Position numbers and translations under genes: made by a program. 64,000 nt of DNA, taken from contig OY979716.1 of the NCBI GenBank assembly GCA_963855995.1, positions 54,636,281-54,700,280 of the forward strand, given 5' to 3'. Under the pieces are notes generated by a model. It was not told where the DNA came from. It did not search any database and saw only the letters and a list, made by a program, of their open reading frames with translations. Source of the DNA: Muricea muricata. Lineage: Eukaryota; Cnidaria; Anthozoa; Malacalcyonacea; Plexauridae. This document shows, piece after piece, positions 32,569 through 43,732 of this stretch (its first letter is position 1; the number at the start of each line of letters is the position of its first letter).

Positions 32569-33882
32569 TTAAGTTGAGGTTTTGACATGTTTGAAGACCA
32601 ATAATGGGTGGTGACTTGGTAAGAACAACAAAAAACTGGACTGGGTAAAAGCCTTATTAGCTTTCCTTTTTAGAAAGGCAACACATTTACCTTTTACTGT
32701 AATTCTTCCTCTATCATATGCAGATAATTTGACTTTGGTGTGATGTAGTTTTGGTTTCTTTTGCAGAGAATTATAAACATGTTCTGGAAGGACATTCACC
32801 TGAGCTCCGGTATCAAGCATATATGTTACTGATGTCCCTGAAGTATTTAGGGTTGCATACCACTTATCTGCCTCATCCGAGTTACCTTCAACCATGTTAA
32901 TGAAAAATCCTTCACTGTCTTGAACATTGTCAGCTGTTAGTTTTGTTGAGCTATCTGACATATGATCTGTCACATGATTTTCACACTCAGTATTGCCACC
33001 GTCTTGCTTATTTCTGATACCTTCAACATGAACACTAGATAGGTTAAATTCTGAATCGCTGACATCTGAACTTGATGAACTGACCTCCCTTTGCTCTTGT
33101 TTGACCTGGTCCAACTTCTGCACTGATTTTGATTGACACACAGCAGCAAAATGGTTGTATTTTCCGCATTTATTACACTGGCATCTGTAAGCAGGACATT
33201 TGCCATATTCATGCTCACCTCCACAATATTTACAGTTTTTTACTTTTTGTCTATGCTTGCGCCTTCAACATTTCTTTGTTTTGATAGACTTTCTCTCGAG
33301 TATCCTTTACTCACAGCTTCAACACTTGCTTCATTTGATGCTCCCTTTATTTCCTTAGCTTGCATTTTCACATTTTCAGCTGCACGACAAATTTGTATGG
33401 CTTTTTCTAACGACAACTCAGCTTTGCGAAGTAAATGTTCTTGAACTTTCTTACTATTGACACCAAGTACTATTTTATCTTTGATTAAACTGTTCTAACT
33501 CACCAAATTCACAATGCTTGCCTCGAGATTTCAGTTCGGTAACGTACTCATCGACAGATTGTCCATCCACTTGATTGTATGAAAAGAACCTGAATCGCAC
33601 GTATGTAATATTTTTTTTTGGAGACATATATTCGTCAAACTTCTCAATAACTTTTTTAAGTTTCATATTATCGCCTTCAGCGTCGAACGTGAATGTATAG
33701 TAAATATCTCTTGCCTTGTTTCCTATTGCAGTTAGCAGTCTAGAGGTTTTTACAGCGTCAGATTTCTTGTGCGATTCACTCGCAGTCAAATACAACTCGA
33801 ATTCCTTTTTCCATTTATTCCAATTCTGAATCAGATTACCGGTGAAATCCAACTCTTTCGGGAGGCAAAACTCTCCCACCAT
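32569..33882 (-). pseudogene. Gypsy gag and protease region
   Basis: The gag frame begins at the ATG at 33882 (MVGEFCLPKELDFTGN) with the retrotransposon-gag helix block WNKWKKEFELYL and VDEYVTELK. After slips it continues through two CCHC-type zinc knuckles (CKYCGGEHEYGKC and CNKCGKYNHFAAVC, about 33150-33245) and reaches the protease motif YMLDTGAQVNVLP near 32815. The order knuckles-protease is normal for Gypsy polyproteins. Frameshifts lie near 33480, 33280 and 32640. Confidence 0.8.
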
Positions 33883-33921
33883 TTCAACGATCTAAACTAC
33901 TTCAAATTACTCCTGACACCA

Positions 33922-34071
33922 TGTTTCAAGCATAGAATTTTATAACTTTTATTCAGTATATACTAACAATATCCAAAATGGCTACTTTGTGCAAGAGTAA
34001 TAAAAACATGTGCTGACATGCACATAATCGTTTCTAGCCTAAGAGGGAGTAGGTGAGTCGATATTGTAACA
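33922..34071 (-). repeat. Gypsy 5' LTR
   Basis: 150 bp, pairing with 29606-29755. On the minus strand this is the upstream LTR, followed by TGGTGTCAGGAGTAATTTG as a primer-binding candidate. The outer flank CTTAT (34072-34076) is the second copy of the target duplication. Confidence 0.95.
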
Positions 34072-34076
34072 CTTAT

Positions 34077-34565
34077 TGCATCACAATTTTTTTGCACAGC
34101 GCCTGTTACTATGGATGCCTAGAAAGCTGTGGGGTATTAAATAGTATTGTCCACATCCAACCAGCGACAAGAAAGAGCCAACCGGTGCTGGCATCTATCC
34201 CAGGGTACGCTAGTTTCTGGATATAGATGAGAGATATAATTTGGCTGCTGAATATCTTGAGTGTAGAGCGTGCAAAAAGAATGTTATCAGTTGGACTCCT
34301 GCCGTTGTTTGACAGCTTGATCCTGGTCATTAACTCCAGTTTCTGGTTCTAATTACCTACCAGTATGCCTGTGATGTCAAAGTCATCAAGAGTCTTGGCA
34401 ACAGCTCGACTGTACTGCAAAAGAAAATGCATGAACAGCATAGGTAGAAATGGCTGCAGAAGAGCATACAGTATTTGATCGAGTGCAAATTTTTTGCTGA
34501 AGCCTCGAAGAGTGGTCTGATTATAGCCGAAGAGTTTGAACAGTGCCCCAAGTTTGTAGCAGTTC
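34077..34565 (+). pseudogene. K2 cysteine-rich (DUF6729-like) module, right of Gypsy
   Basis: Following the restored junction, the sequence encodes PRKLWGIKLYCPHP, an LTGAGIY-like block, LAAEYLECRACKKN (second cysteine pair), ISWTPAVV, a QLDPGH block, then ACDVKVIKSLGNSSTVLQKK. Several substitutions and slips produce stops. The C-x-C pairs and the W, H and FP positions correspond to K1 and K4. Zinc binding is inferred from the paired cysteines. After 'FEQCPKFVAV' the reading is interrupted by a tandem duplication. Confidence 0.65.
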
Positions 34566-35240
34566 CCAATTCCCATTGGGAGGGAAATTAGGCAAAAACA
34601 TGGGACACCGGAAACATACCTACAATGCATTTCCAGAACCCCAAACAAAGTTTTTTCACAAACAATGCCTCATTTGGTCATTTCCACAAAGTTTCACTGA
34701 ATTCCATCACAATTTCCACATTTTGGAAATTTCAGGTACAATTCTGGAAGAATTAACAATGATGAAAAAGTTACTAAAAGAGGCATCTCCCATTAAGCTT
34801 TTCCAAATATAATGAGACAATTCCAAACTTAGTTTATTCTTGAGAGACCAGTGGTACAGTGATGCGTACAAAATTTCAACTGATTTCGACGCAAAATGCA
34901 AAGGTTCTGAATCATGACAGGTAGCACATACAAACAGCCCTTGGGAGGGAAAATGGGCAAAATCATGGGCAGCCTGAAACATACCTACAATGCATTTCCA
35001 GAACTCCAAACTAAGTTTTTTCACAAACAATGCGTCATTTGGTCATTTCCACCAAGTTTCACTGAATTCCATCACAATTTCCACATTTTGGAAATTTCAG
35101 GTACAATTCTGGAAGAATTAACAATGATGAAAAAGTTACAAAAAGAGATATCTCCCACTAAGCTTTTCCAAATATGAGACAAGTCCAAACTTAGTTTATT
35201 CTCGAGAGACCAGTGGTACAGCGCCTCAAGTTTGTAGCAG
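34566..35240. repeat. Tandem duplication, unit of about 365 bp, within K2
   Basis: The landmark GGGAGGGAAA occurs at 34578 and 34943, and ACCTACAATGCATTTCCAGA, GGAAGAATTAACAATGATGA and AAGCTTTTCCAAATAT recur at the same offset. The word CAAGTTTGTAGCAGTT brackets the array on both sides (about 34550 and 35228), so it may be an insertion with its own short duplication. No coding function. Confidence 0.8.
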
Positions 35241-36200
35241 TTGTTTATGTACAGGATATCATGTCCAGAGTCAATCACATCAAGGCATCGATCACTTCCA
35301 TCTTCTGCCAAGTCATCAAAATGGACTCGCAGGGCACAGTTCTGGTACTGCTTCATGGGGACTAATGTTGGGAATGAGATGGGACAAGTTTTGATGAGTG
35401 TGCTGACAGCAAGCAAGGGGGTTGGTTTGGCTCCAGTGGCAAATGGTCTGATGAAACAGTGTTCGATGGCTGGTCTGATGAAACAGTGTTCGATGGCTGG
35501 TGTTCCTCCCCCAGAGGTTCTCTATGTCGACTGAGACTGCTGTACTGGTAGTATTGTGAAGACCAAAGATATGTTTTTTCATTTGGGAAGATTTGGTGGT
35601 TGGCCTGGATATTTAGCATTTCATGAGATGCTTTCTAACTGAATCTCATCAGCGCTATGGTGAGTTCATGAGCCACATGTCTTAGTGCATTTTCTACTGG
35701 AGCAAGGAAGACCTGAATCTGCTGAAGAAAGCCAAGCAGAATCAGCTCCTCCAGCAAGAAATTGTCAATCCAGGTGATGCAGGATCATGAGGAAAGAATT
35801 GGCTCTGCACTGTTGAAGGAAAACCTGTGGCAAAGTGGAGACCACCGAGCTACTGCAATTCTCTTCTAACCACCTTCTCTTGCCTTCAAGGATGGGACAC
35901 CCTGAGCATTCCTTTGCTGGACAAGGATCAAAGGTGGGAGACGTGGAAATCACAGAATATGCACATTGCCTGTATCCAAAATCCTGACAATGTGCAGCTT
36001 TATGTTCAGACTGGAACTCTGACCAAGGGCGGCATTCAGATACCAATGTGCCACAGGATCTACATCTTTGGAGTCATTTCATCTGCACCTGAACAGGTTC
36101 ATACCAGGTTGGAATGGACTTGCGCGACCAGTCGCAGAAATGTGAAAACTACCTTAAACAATAACTCATTATTACTTTTCATTAATCTTTTCAGGTACAA
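35241..36200 (+). pseudogene. K2 DDE-like catalytic core
   Basis: TNVGNEMGQVLMSVLTASKG is followed, after a local duplication of a 30-base unit (35443-35502), by GVPPPEVLYVD and then a stop where K3 has RDCC. Downstream blocks read SHMS.CIFYWSKEDLNLLKKA (the acid of the CIFEWD motif replaced) and, in other frames, LSIPLLDKDQRWETW and NPDNVQLYVQTGTLTKGG. These match K3 43790-44470 block by block. The first motif (MDSTKK) is lost where the tandem duplication sits. Confidence 0.6.
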
Positions 36201-37265
36201 GTGCCAGTGATCTTCACTTCCAAGCATACCTTTTGGAAGATTTGTCTAGGTGGAATGCTGATCATACAGCTGGTGCTGTTTCTGGTGTGGTGGCTGGTCC
36301 AGAGACCTACTCTGGCTGCAAATGACCTAAGCGAGAGTGTCATGGGGACGAAGATTTAACCAGGCTTGCACGAAATAGGTGCTTACACTGGAGAGTTGAT
36401 AGGAGTGGAGTACTTGTTTAGCCAGACTGGTGAGGTGCTGGAAAACAAATGTGATGACGATGATGTAGCTGACCCTTCTTCTGAACCGCTATGTGACATG
36501 GATGATGGTCAACAACTAGATGAAAGATTCGTAGATGATAGTGATGAACAGATGGTGGATTTATCTCTGATGTTTTCTCATAGCAAGATGGTACAGTACG
36601 GAAACCTCAAGACCAGAGGCAAATTACTGTTCACTCATTACTTGAACCATGTTCTGTCTTATAGGCAATGGATCTGAAAGTAGTGCTGGTCAAGACTCTG
36701 GTATGGATCAAATGGAAGGACTTGTCACTTGAGGTATTTTAAATGGTGGACAGCAACAATTAAATTATAATCGTTTCTAAATATAAATTTAATATTCTTT
36801 TACAGGAATCAGTTGGGCCTGATAATATGGAAGGTTTTGACCAAGTCCCTGCTTTGGCAACTTTCTTGGTGTCTGGTGAATTCTGACATGGCACTGATGA
36901 ATACCCAAGCCAACAAAATCATTTAACTGTGGAACAACTTGAATGCCTATGACAAAGAGCCAATGGTATTCTCACCACAACAAAAAGAAAAACTTGTTAA
37001 AGGACGTTTTGCATCCCTGAAAAAAAGATTGAATCTCGTTGTCCCAGGTCTAGATAGTACCAAAAGGTAAACTATTTCATATAGAAGTTAATTAAGCAGC
37101 TAACTAGTTCCAGACTTGTTATGGTTATTTCTTTGCTCGTTTTATTTTTTGTTTTTTGAAAGGTGTTTCCTTGGCTCTAGCTCTGGTCCAACCCAATGGC
37201 CTGATTGTAAGAGGTACGTTGAAGCTGTCATTTCACAGTTGTGTATTGTTCACCCTAGTTAAAAA
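36201..37265 (+). pseudogene. K2 C-terminal exons
   Basis: The order is: SASDLHFQAYLLEDLSRWNAD, then GAYTGELIGVEYLFSQTGEVL with an acidic tail (36366-36560), an exon opening ESVGPDNMEGFDQVPALATFL (about 36805), a KGRFASLKKR.NLVVPGLDSTK block ending at a GTAAAC donor (37068), and a last exon from about 37160 with CFLGSSSGPTQWPD. All have paralogs in K4 (48770-49600). Stops occur at several positions. Confidence 0.6.
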
Positions 37266-37545
37266 TCTAGGAGTTCTTTCTTTTAATAATAATTATTAAA
37301 ATAGAAATAAAATGAAAAAATACATATCGTTGTGAAGACACAAATATGCGTTAAGAAGGACATTATAAACGGTTGTCACGGCAACATGAGAGAAATATGG
37401 GCTGACGGCCCGTTTTCAGGTACGCATGCAACACAGCTTACCCAAGCTAAATCTCCCCTCTTTTCTCTCTCCCTCTTTTCTCTCTCCCTCTTTCCTCTCC
37501 CCCCTCCCCCACCCCCCATCGCAGAGAAGATCTTGAAACAGCAAC
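37266..37545. repeat. No gene; pyrimidine-rich tract
   Basis: Bases 37455-37520 form a polypyrimidine stretch of CTCTCTCCCTCTTT units ending in C-runs. Beyond that I see nothing coding. Confidence 0.6.
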
Positions 37546-37998
37546 AATAACAATAACACTAATGATTTATTTCACTCAACACCATAGAAATACAATAATC
37601 AAATGAAGATAATTTACAAAATAAGAGTGAAGGCCATCTGTAATAACCATAAGGGCTAATCGAGACAGATGACCTTTATAGAGACGAAAGATATCAATCA
37701 TGTTAGTGGAGTTAGAACAATGGACAAGCATCTGTATACATTAATTCTTACACATATAAACACGAAAATAAGAAAAAAAAAGAAAAATGGCTCAAATTTT
37801 TAAAGAAATATTAAACATTAATTTTTCAAGGAAAATGAAGAAAAAACATAGTATGTGACATGATCTCAATAGGCATCGATTATTTTTCTTTTTAACTTTT
37901 GTCTAAAAGTATATATAGAAAGAGTTTTAAACGATTCATCAATGTCATTCCAAATCTGTGTTCCTGTAAATCTTACTCTAAATTTACCATAGTTTGTG
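37546..37998 (-). pseudogene. 3' end of a LINE
   Basis: On the minus strand the last codons of a LINE polyprotein read TNYGKFRVRFTGTQIWNDI and FRQKLKRKI, with a stop at 37866. An AT-rich 3' untranslated region follows, ending in a (GTTATT)-type microsatellite at about 37545. Only the last 45-70 residues remain, typical of 5' truncation. It abuts K3 exon sequence. Confidence 0.55.
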
Positions 37999-38079
37999 CG
38001 AATATTACCGACAGGGTAAAGCAAGTTGCTGAAGGTATAAAGCGTAGCAAGAACATGGGCTATTTTGGCAGACAATTAA
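37999..38079 (+). pseudogene. K3 exon x (left of the TTAA element)
   Basis: The plus strand reads DRVKQVAEGIKRSKNMGYFGRQL. It matches K1 (25760-25830) and K5 (51155-51235, DRAKQVVANVKKNKAYFGAQL). The exon is cut by an element inserted at TTAA (38076-38079) and resumes at 41588. Confidence 0.65.
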
Positions 38080-41000
38080 AGTGCCTATATCACTCATGGG
38101 ATCTTTACGGATTTGGAAAGAACCCAAAAAGTTAGCTAATAAGTTCTTCAACATTTTTTTATTTAGTTGAATCGTTTCCGAGATATGGGGCACCAAACAT
38201 GGCATTTTTGGCGTTTTTGAAAAAATTTCCGTGGTGCTTGGGGGACTGGGACTCAGGAACACGAACGTAAACATGCACTATAGATTATATTGCATTTCAC
38301 CACTATAAGTTACTAAAATGAGAATTTTTGGAAGAAAAATAAGTTTATTTAGCTCAAACTCGTTCTCCAATACTGACAAAAGTTCCTGCGATTGCGCTGA
38401 ATATAAAGTCGAGTTTGAAACGTTCAAAACGACTTCAAAATCAAATTTCAAAGTGAGTCTTCTCAGTGTTGTAGAGCATGAAAAAATTGGCATTTGGAGC
38501 TTAGACTGACGAAATATGGTTGAAGAATACGTTAAAAAGCTGAAAGAATAAAACAGGGATGTAAAGAAGTTATTTTTTAGATGAAATCGGCATAATTGTG
38601 TTGGTTGTTGGTAAGTGAAACGAATATTTTCTATTCGTTAATATCGTGTGACCTTCACATTATATTATGTGTGCATTTTAGATTCACGTTTTGTAGGTTT
38701 ATATAAAAAACAATAAAATTTGATAGAGGCATAATATGCAGGATTTGATACTGTTTGTATAGTCTAAATTGAAAAACTGTGTTGGACAAACATATGGTTA
38801 CATGTAAGTTGGTTGAAAGGAGTTGTAATTGTCGAGGTCTTAATGACTTAATGTTTTTTTATAAACTTTAGACATATTTCTGTGAGGGCAAGTTACCACA
38901 CTAGGCAATTGCTATCAGAGTTCCTGTTTATTATAGAAATGCAATAGTGCAACAGGTTAATGCACCTTGTCAAGGCAAAAAGCCTTTGTGAACTGCAACA
39001 GATCACTGGTTTGTTTCGTGGAGGCAAGTAACACATCAAAGCACAGATTATAGGTTATTATAGATATAGTCTTATCTATAATCTGTGATCAAAGTGTATG
39101 GTGGAATTCTTTGTAATTTTAGGTGCTTATACCTGTGGCGCACATGTGATTCACAAGATCAGTCCATGGTTGTAAAAAAGGCAACATAATACCACTGTGC
39201 TCTTCTGTTTACCATGGTACCTGTATCTGCAGCTTTTAAAAGGACAGATGATGACTTCAAAGGATATAAATATTTGGAGGAGAATATAATTAATTGATGC
39301 ATGCTTTATATATTGTCATTAACTTGGATTTCTGTATCTCTTTATCAAATTAGCTGGCATCAATTCAGACATCTCCCCTTTATTATTAAAATTATCAGGT
39401 GTTAGGGACCGATTACATGATCTGGTTTAGCTCGCTTTACTGGGCTAGCCCAACTAAGCAAGACAACTTTGGGATTGCAATTATATGGACTCATTTTATG
39501 TCCACATAAAAACTGTGTGGGTGCTATTTTTAGGTATTTTTCAGCCCAGTTTGCTAGAATGAAACAATTACATGGAAAATTTCATCCCGGGAAACTAGGC
39601 TAGCCTGCTTGCCACAAATGAGACATCAGAAAAGCAGGCTAACCTGGCTGCTGTGTAATCAAAATTCCAAATATATATAAGACTATTGCAGTAAGCGGGC
39701 TGGCCCACCAGAACAGGTTAGCCTGGTAATGCAGACCAGCCCAGCCCATGTAATTGGCCCCATAGACTGCGGTGTTTGGAGAGTATATAGCATATTTGGT
39801 GGCAGCACTTCCCTTGACAAGTAAAATCGCCTGGCATTAGATAGAGCAAAAAGTTACAGAAGACATGGCCACATGTTTTGAAAATAATATTTATGTACAC
39901 CAGTGTTGAAACAATCTTTATTTTTTGTCAGTTACACTAAATGCATTTGTGATACTAGTTAGTACATATAAAATAACAAACAAAGATTGTCAATGTCTAT
40001 CAGAACACTAGAATAACAGTTAAAATGATTTTGTGACTCTTGATTGGTACTTTTCCAGCAAGTACATTGACCTATTCTTTCAGTATCTGCAGGATAAGGC
40101 AAAGCAAATTGACCAAGCAAGGACTAAAATGTAAAAAAACCATCTTGAATTAGATTCAACTTATAATGAGGTCTAGTAATAAGAATAGAATAATAGTTAG
40201 ATCAATTGTTTTTAATGTTAGTCTGAGTGTGTATCCACACCAAACAGGCTGAAAAATTTGTCTGATCATGATGAGAATTGACCTGCCAACCTTTGATATA
40301 CTAGTCCAATGGTTTGCCAACTAGCTATGAGGTCAAGTTGGTCCAAGTAGGTAATATTTCAGAACAGAGCCCATCACGTACTCTAATCTTACAAAAGGGG
40401 AAACTCGTGCTACTGTGTGTAGGAAAAATGTTTCATTTAAAAACTACTTGATCAACAAGAACAGCTTTTAAATGAAGAAAGGTTATCCACAAAAATATCC
40501 ATTCTGTTAGCCAAGTCAGCTTGGTCAATTTTTGCTTGACAGAGAGATTGCTGCTAAACAAGCTGGCTCAGTTAAAATGAAAGTTGCAAACTTTATATGA
40601 AGGAAATTAACAAATTCTGCCTGGTAAACAGGACCAGCCCTTCATGCAAACCAGGCTCTCATAAACAGCCACTAAATCGGGTAAATACTGGCTTGGATCC
40701 TTGCAGACGTCAATTCATGACTCCAATCTGCACAAGTTTAGGTTGTTTGGCAAGGCTTGGACTATTGGACCTTTGCCGTTAGTGGCAAACACTGACTATA
40801 AATTTAACCCAAGTGTCTATTGTAGCAATGAGCTAGTACAATCATTGGAATCATGAAATGTATTGTGATTTTCAACAGTCTAACATAGAATCTTTTATAA
40901 TTTATATATCTCAACAGTTAAACCTGCAAAACATAAGCACTTAAAGACACATCAAAATTTATTCTTTTAATCCCAAAATATGGTATAAATTATGAACACA

Positions 41001-41587
41001 GTATGGCCGTCGCCGTATACTAGGAAATACTTCATTCACTTACCAAGAACACGATATAATGTCCGTTTCATCTAAAAATTAATTTCTTTGTTATATTCTT
41101 TAAGCTTCCAAACGTATTCGTTGACCCATACTTGTCAATGTATGCTCTAACACATGCCAACCTTCTAATTTAGCTAAACGACATCTGGAAAGGCTCTACC
41201 CACGACGATGGGAAGGCTCTGACACTTTCAAACAGATTTTGAAGTCATTTTGTACGTTTCATCCTCGATTATACATTTAGCTCAATCGCAAGAACTTTTG
41301 TCAGCACTGAAAAACGTTTTTGAGCTAAATGAACTTATTTTTCTTGCAAAATTTCTCATTTTAGTAAGTTATAGTGGCCAAATGTAATATAATCTATAGT
41401 GTTTGTTTATGTTCGTGTTCCTGAGTCCCAGTCCCCCAAGCACCACGGAAATTTTTTGAAAAAGCCATGTTTGGCGCCCCATATCCCGGAAACTATTGAA
41501 CTAAATCAAAAAAGGTTAAAGAACTTATTAACTAACTTTTTGTGCTCTTTCCAAATCCGTAAAGATCCCCTGAGTGATATAGGCACT
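38080..41587. mobile_element. 3.5-kb TTAA-flanked element with long terminal inverted repeats
   Basis: The outer ends are AGTGCCTATATCACTCA and its reverse complement, flanked on both sides by TTAA (38076-38079 and 41588-41591). Inverted similarity continues inward for roughly 550 bp (to about 38650 and 41020), including GTGCTTGGGGGACTGGGACT and TTTTAGATGAAA blocks. TTAA duplications occur in piggyBac and Kolobok elements; the ends do not look like classical piggyBac (CCC). The 2.4-kb interior shows no transposase I can recognise, so this is probably a non-autonomous derivative. K1 carries the empty site. Confidence 0.8.
38660..41000. other. Interior of the TTAA element, no gene recognised
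   Basis: Only short frames with no family motifs. Several imperfect repeats of AGGCTAGCC/AGCCTGGT-like words occur around 39430-39750. Nothing further can be supported. Confidence 0.45.
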
Positions 41588-42303
41588 TTAACAGCAGACA
41601 GTAAGTTATAATTCATATTTTTTACCTTGACTTTGCTGACTTTGGGCTTGAGTTTTCCATAATTTCAGCATGATATTTTTATAAGGATTCGTCTATAAAA
41701 TACCGTTAGTAAATATGGGTTATTTTTATGTATATTTGTTTATAGGCTGAAAGTGAAGCAAAACAGAAGACAAATGCACAATAGGTTCTTGCCATGACTA
41801 ACTTACAGTTTGGCAAGTATCGTGGCAAGAACTTCATATGGTTGTTTGAGAATTATGTTGGCTGGGAGGTGATGTTGTTGAAAGGCCATGACAAGGCAAG
41901 GGAGACGGGCTCAAGATCCAATGATCCCCAGTGGAACAACAAAGAGGCCCTTCACAGGTTTGTATACATAATTTTGCACTTGTAAATTGTTCTCAAATCC
42001 ATGGTTAAGTAATACTGTTTTTTTAAAGATATGTTTAATGTTTCCAACACATGCGCCAGGCCATAACGTTTTGCCAGCAGCAAAACAAAGCCAAGACAAC
42101 ACCAAGCAATGCCAAGCAATTCCTATGGGACGAGGAGGGCCAGACTCTTGTTGGGTTTGATGCATATAAGAACATGTCGCACTTTGACTTGCTCAATTCA
42201 ACCCGTGATGAGCACAAGAGGTATGTTGAGAGCATTTTGTCAACATCTGTGACTTATCCGGGTGGGCAATTGGACAAGTTAAAGCGCTACCTCCAAACTT
42301 AAC
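41588..42303 (+). pseudogene. K3 N-terminal exons a and b
   Basis: After the restored exon x and a short intron, exon a (about 41752-41958) reads MTNLQFGKYRGKNFIWLFEN, YVGWEVMLLKGHDKARE and DPQWNNKEALH. Exon b (42040-42303) reads AITFCQQQNKAKTTPSNAKQ, QTLVGFDAYKNMSHFDLLNS, TRDEHKRYVESIL and YPGGQLDKLKRYLQ, then a stop. This N-terminal module recurs in K1, K5 and K6. It is well conserved apart from a stop at the start of exon a. Its function is unknown; the WLFENDVGW core suggests a small folded domain. Confidence 0.7.
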
Positions 42304-42453
42304 GACAAGTACAGGCTGAGGATGCAGCGCTAGTCTGGTGTGTTGAGGAAGTGGAACAATCCATGGCTGTTTCATCTGCTTCTCAAGAAAAGGTAAATGA
42401 ATAATTTTAAGGTAAATGAATAATTTTAAGGTACATTCGTGCTTGGAAAGCAA

Positions 42454-42522
42454 GCATTGACGGTGTAATTGGTCAGCATTGTTGCTTAAGCAGCGGGTCT
42501 GGGTTCGAATCCCAGTCAATGC
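42454..42522 (+). tRNA. tRNA-like sequence in a K3 intron
   Basis: GCATTGA (42454) pairs fully with TCAATGC (42516). The T-arm CTGGG-TTCGAAT-CCCAG is perfect and contains a consensus B box (GGTTCGAATCC). GGTGTAATTGG fits an A box. The anticodon arm is shortened (69 nt in all), so it is a tRNA-derived sequence or pseudogene rather than a working tRNA. Equivalent sequences lie in the same intron of K5 and K6. Confidence 0.65.
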
Positions 42523-42603
42523 TATCCTTAAAAGCCATTAACAATCTTTTTTTAGATTCAAATTCATGTGTGTCATACGAGTATTTATTTTATTTTAATT
42601 ACT

Positions 42604-43265
42604 TTATTACAGGAAATATCTGCCCAAGCCATGGCAAGAGAGATTGCCAAAGCTTCAACAACAGTGGTTGAGCAAATGCCTGTTCAGATACAACCCTGCT
42701 GCTCGTGTTTTTTTTTTCTCTTAAGAGCAAGGTAACAAAAACATTATTTGACAGTGTTTAAGAAAGCATTTTTACATCTAGGGAAAGCCTAACATGTGAC
42801 ACCCCTGAAAATGTGGTATCAGCCCCCCTGAGCCAAGTCATCACCAAAACACTGCACTAGCCTCTCCAGATGCCTATTTCCTTCTTTCATTTTTCTTGTG
42901 GGCACCTCAGAAATTCTGGGGCGTTCAGTTATCATGTACGAAGGAATGCCAAGCAAATCAAAAGGCAAAAGCATCTAAGGTTTGAATGTTCACTACATTG
43001 CTCATATTTGCAACAAGTGTTATATTTTGATCAAAGTATTTTTAACCTTTAAATATTTATCACTGTATTAGGTGAGCTATCTTACGCAGGCTGGGTTGTA
43101 GCGGACCATCCGAAAAGTTCTTCGGGTCAATGGGTGGTATTTCATGGTGTTGGAGTACTTGGAGTGCAAAATCTGCGGGAAAAAGTTTGCATCTTGGTCA
43201 CAGCATATTCTGCAGCAACTTGACATGGGACGACATAGTTATTTCCAGCATTGTTGACCTACAGG
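42604..43265 (+). pseudogene. K3 cysteine-rich (DUF6729-like) exons
   Basis: A small exon (42612-42690) reads EISAQAMAREIAKA. The next (42785-42978) contains FFLWAPQKFWGVQLSCTKEC, the first cysteine pair. Then, after an intron, an exon (about 43073-43264) carries TIRKVLRVNGWYF-like, MVLEYLECKICGKKFASWSQ (second cysteine pair) and HILQQLDMGRHS, with a GTAGTA donor. Single-base slips separate some blocks. The paired cysteines and conserved tryptophans suggest a zinc-binding fold. Confidence 0.65.
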
Positions 43266-43361
43266 TAGTACTGGAGCACTTTTTAAAAATTTGTAAATGT
43301 TGTGGTACCAAAACATTACGAAGTAATTATTCATCTCTTTAAATATTGCTGTGACCTTCAG

Positions 43362-43682
43362 ATTGTTCGCCTGATGCGTGCTAGAACTATGGGCAACTCT
43401 TCCACCCACATATGCAAACAGGTGGAAGAGCAGCACTGTGAGAAGCACGCAACAAAGGCACTGCAGTTTATACAAGCCAGGGAGGCTTTCCACTTTCAAG
43501 CAGCACGGGTATTATTCCATCTACCGTTCCCTCTCCCTATTCCACCCATGCAGCTGGTGCAAAGACCTGCTTGGTTTCTCACAGTCTACATTAGAGATGT
43601 TGTTGGTAGACTCGATTAAACAAAGGCCCAAATCACCTTCATTTTTGGTACCATTCTTAAAATGGACTCTACCAAAAAGGTA
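43362..43682 (+). pseudogene. K3 exon d with first catalytic-type motif
   Basis: The exon reads VRLMRARTMGNSSTHICKQV, EQHCEKHATKALQFIQARE, PIPPMQLVQRPAWFLTVYIR and, after one stop, KAQITFIFGTILKMDSTKK, ending at a splice donor. The aspartate of MDSTKK is the best candidate for the first acidic residue of a DDE core. The same exon occurs in K5 (53773-54098) with all these positions conserved. Confidence 0.65.
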
Positions 43683-43732
43683 TTTGAACTAAACTTGATT
43701 AAACTGGGCTTTTTTCCATTTTAGGTTGTCCC

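Larger units (their letters stand above)
29606..34071 (-). mobile_element. Gypsy/Ty3-type LTR retrotransposon, 4466 bp, nested in K2
   Basis: Two 150-bp LTRs (29606-29755 and 33922-34071) differ at 5 positions by my alignment. They start TGTT and end AACA and are flanked by identical CTTAT duplications. On the minus strand a TGGTGTCAGGAGT primer-binding candidate follows the 5' LTR (right end), and a purine tract (AAGAAAGGGGGG) precedes the 3' LTR. The internal order is gag, protease, reverse transcriptase, RNase H, integrase, hence the Gypsy class. All open frames carry stops or slips, so this copy is dead. No envelope gene was seen. Confidence 0.95.

Noticed and set aside
42193..42519. Minus-strand frame across the tRNA-like region
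   Set aside because: It reads 'TGIRTQTRCLSNNADQL', the usual reverse translation of a tRNA/SINE B-box region, not a gene.
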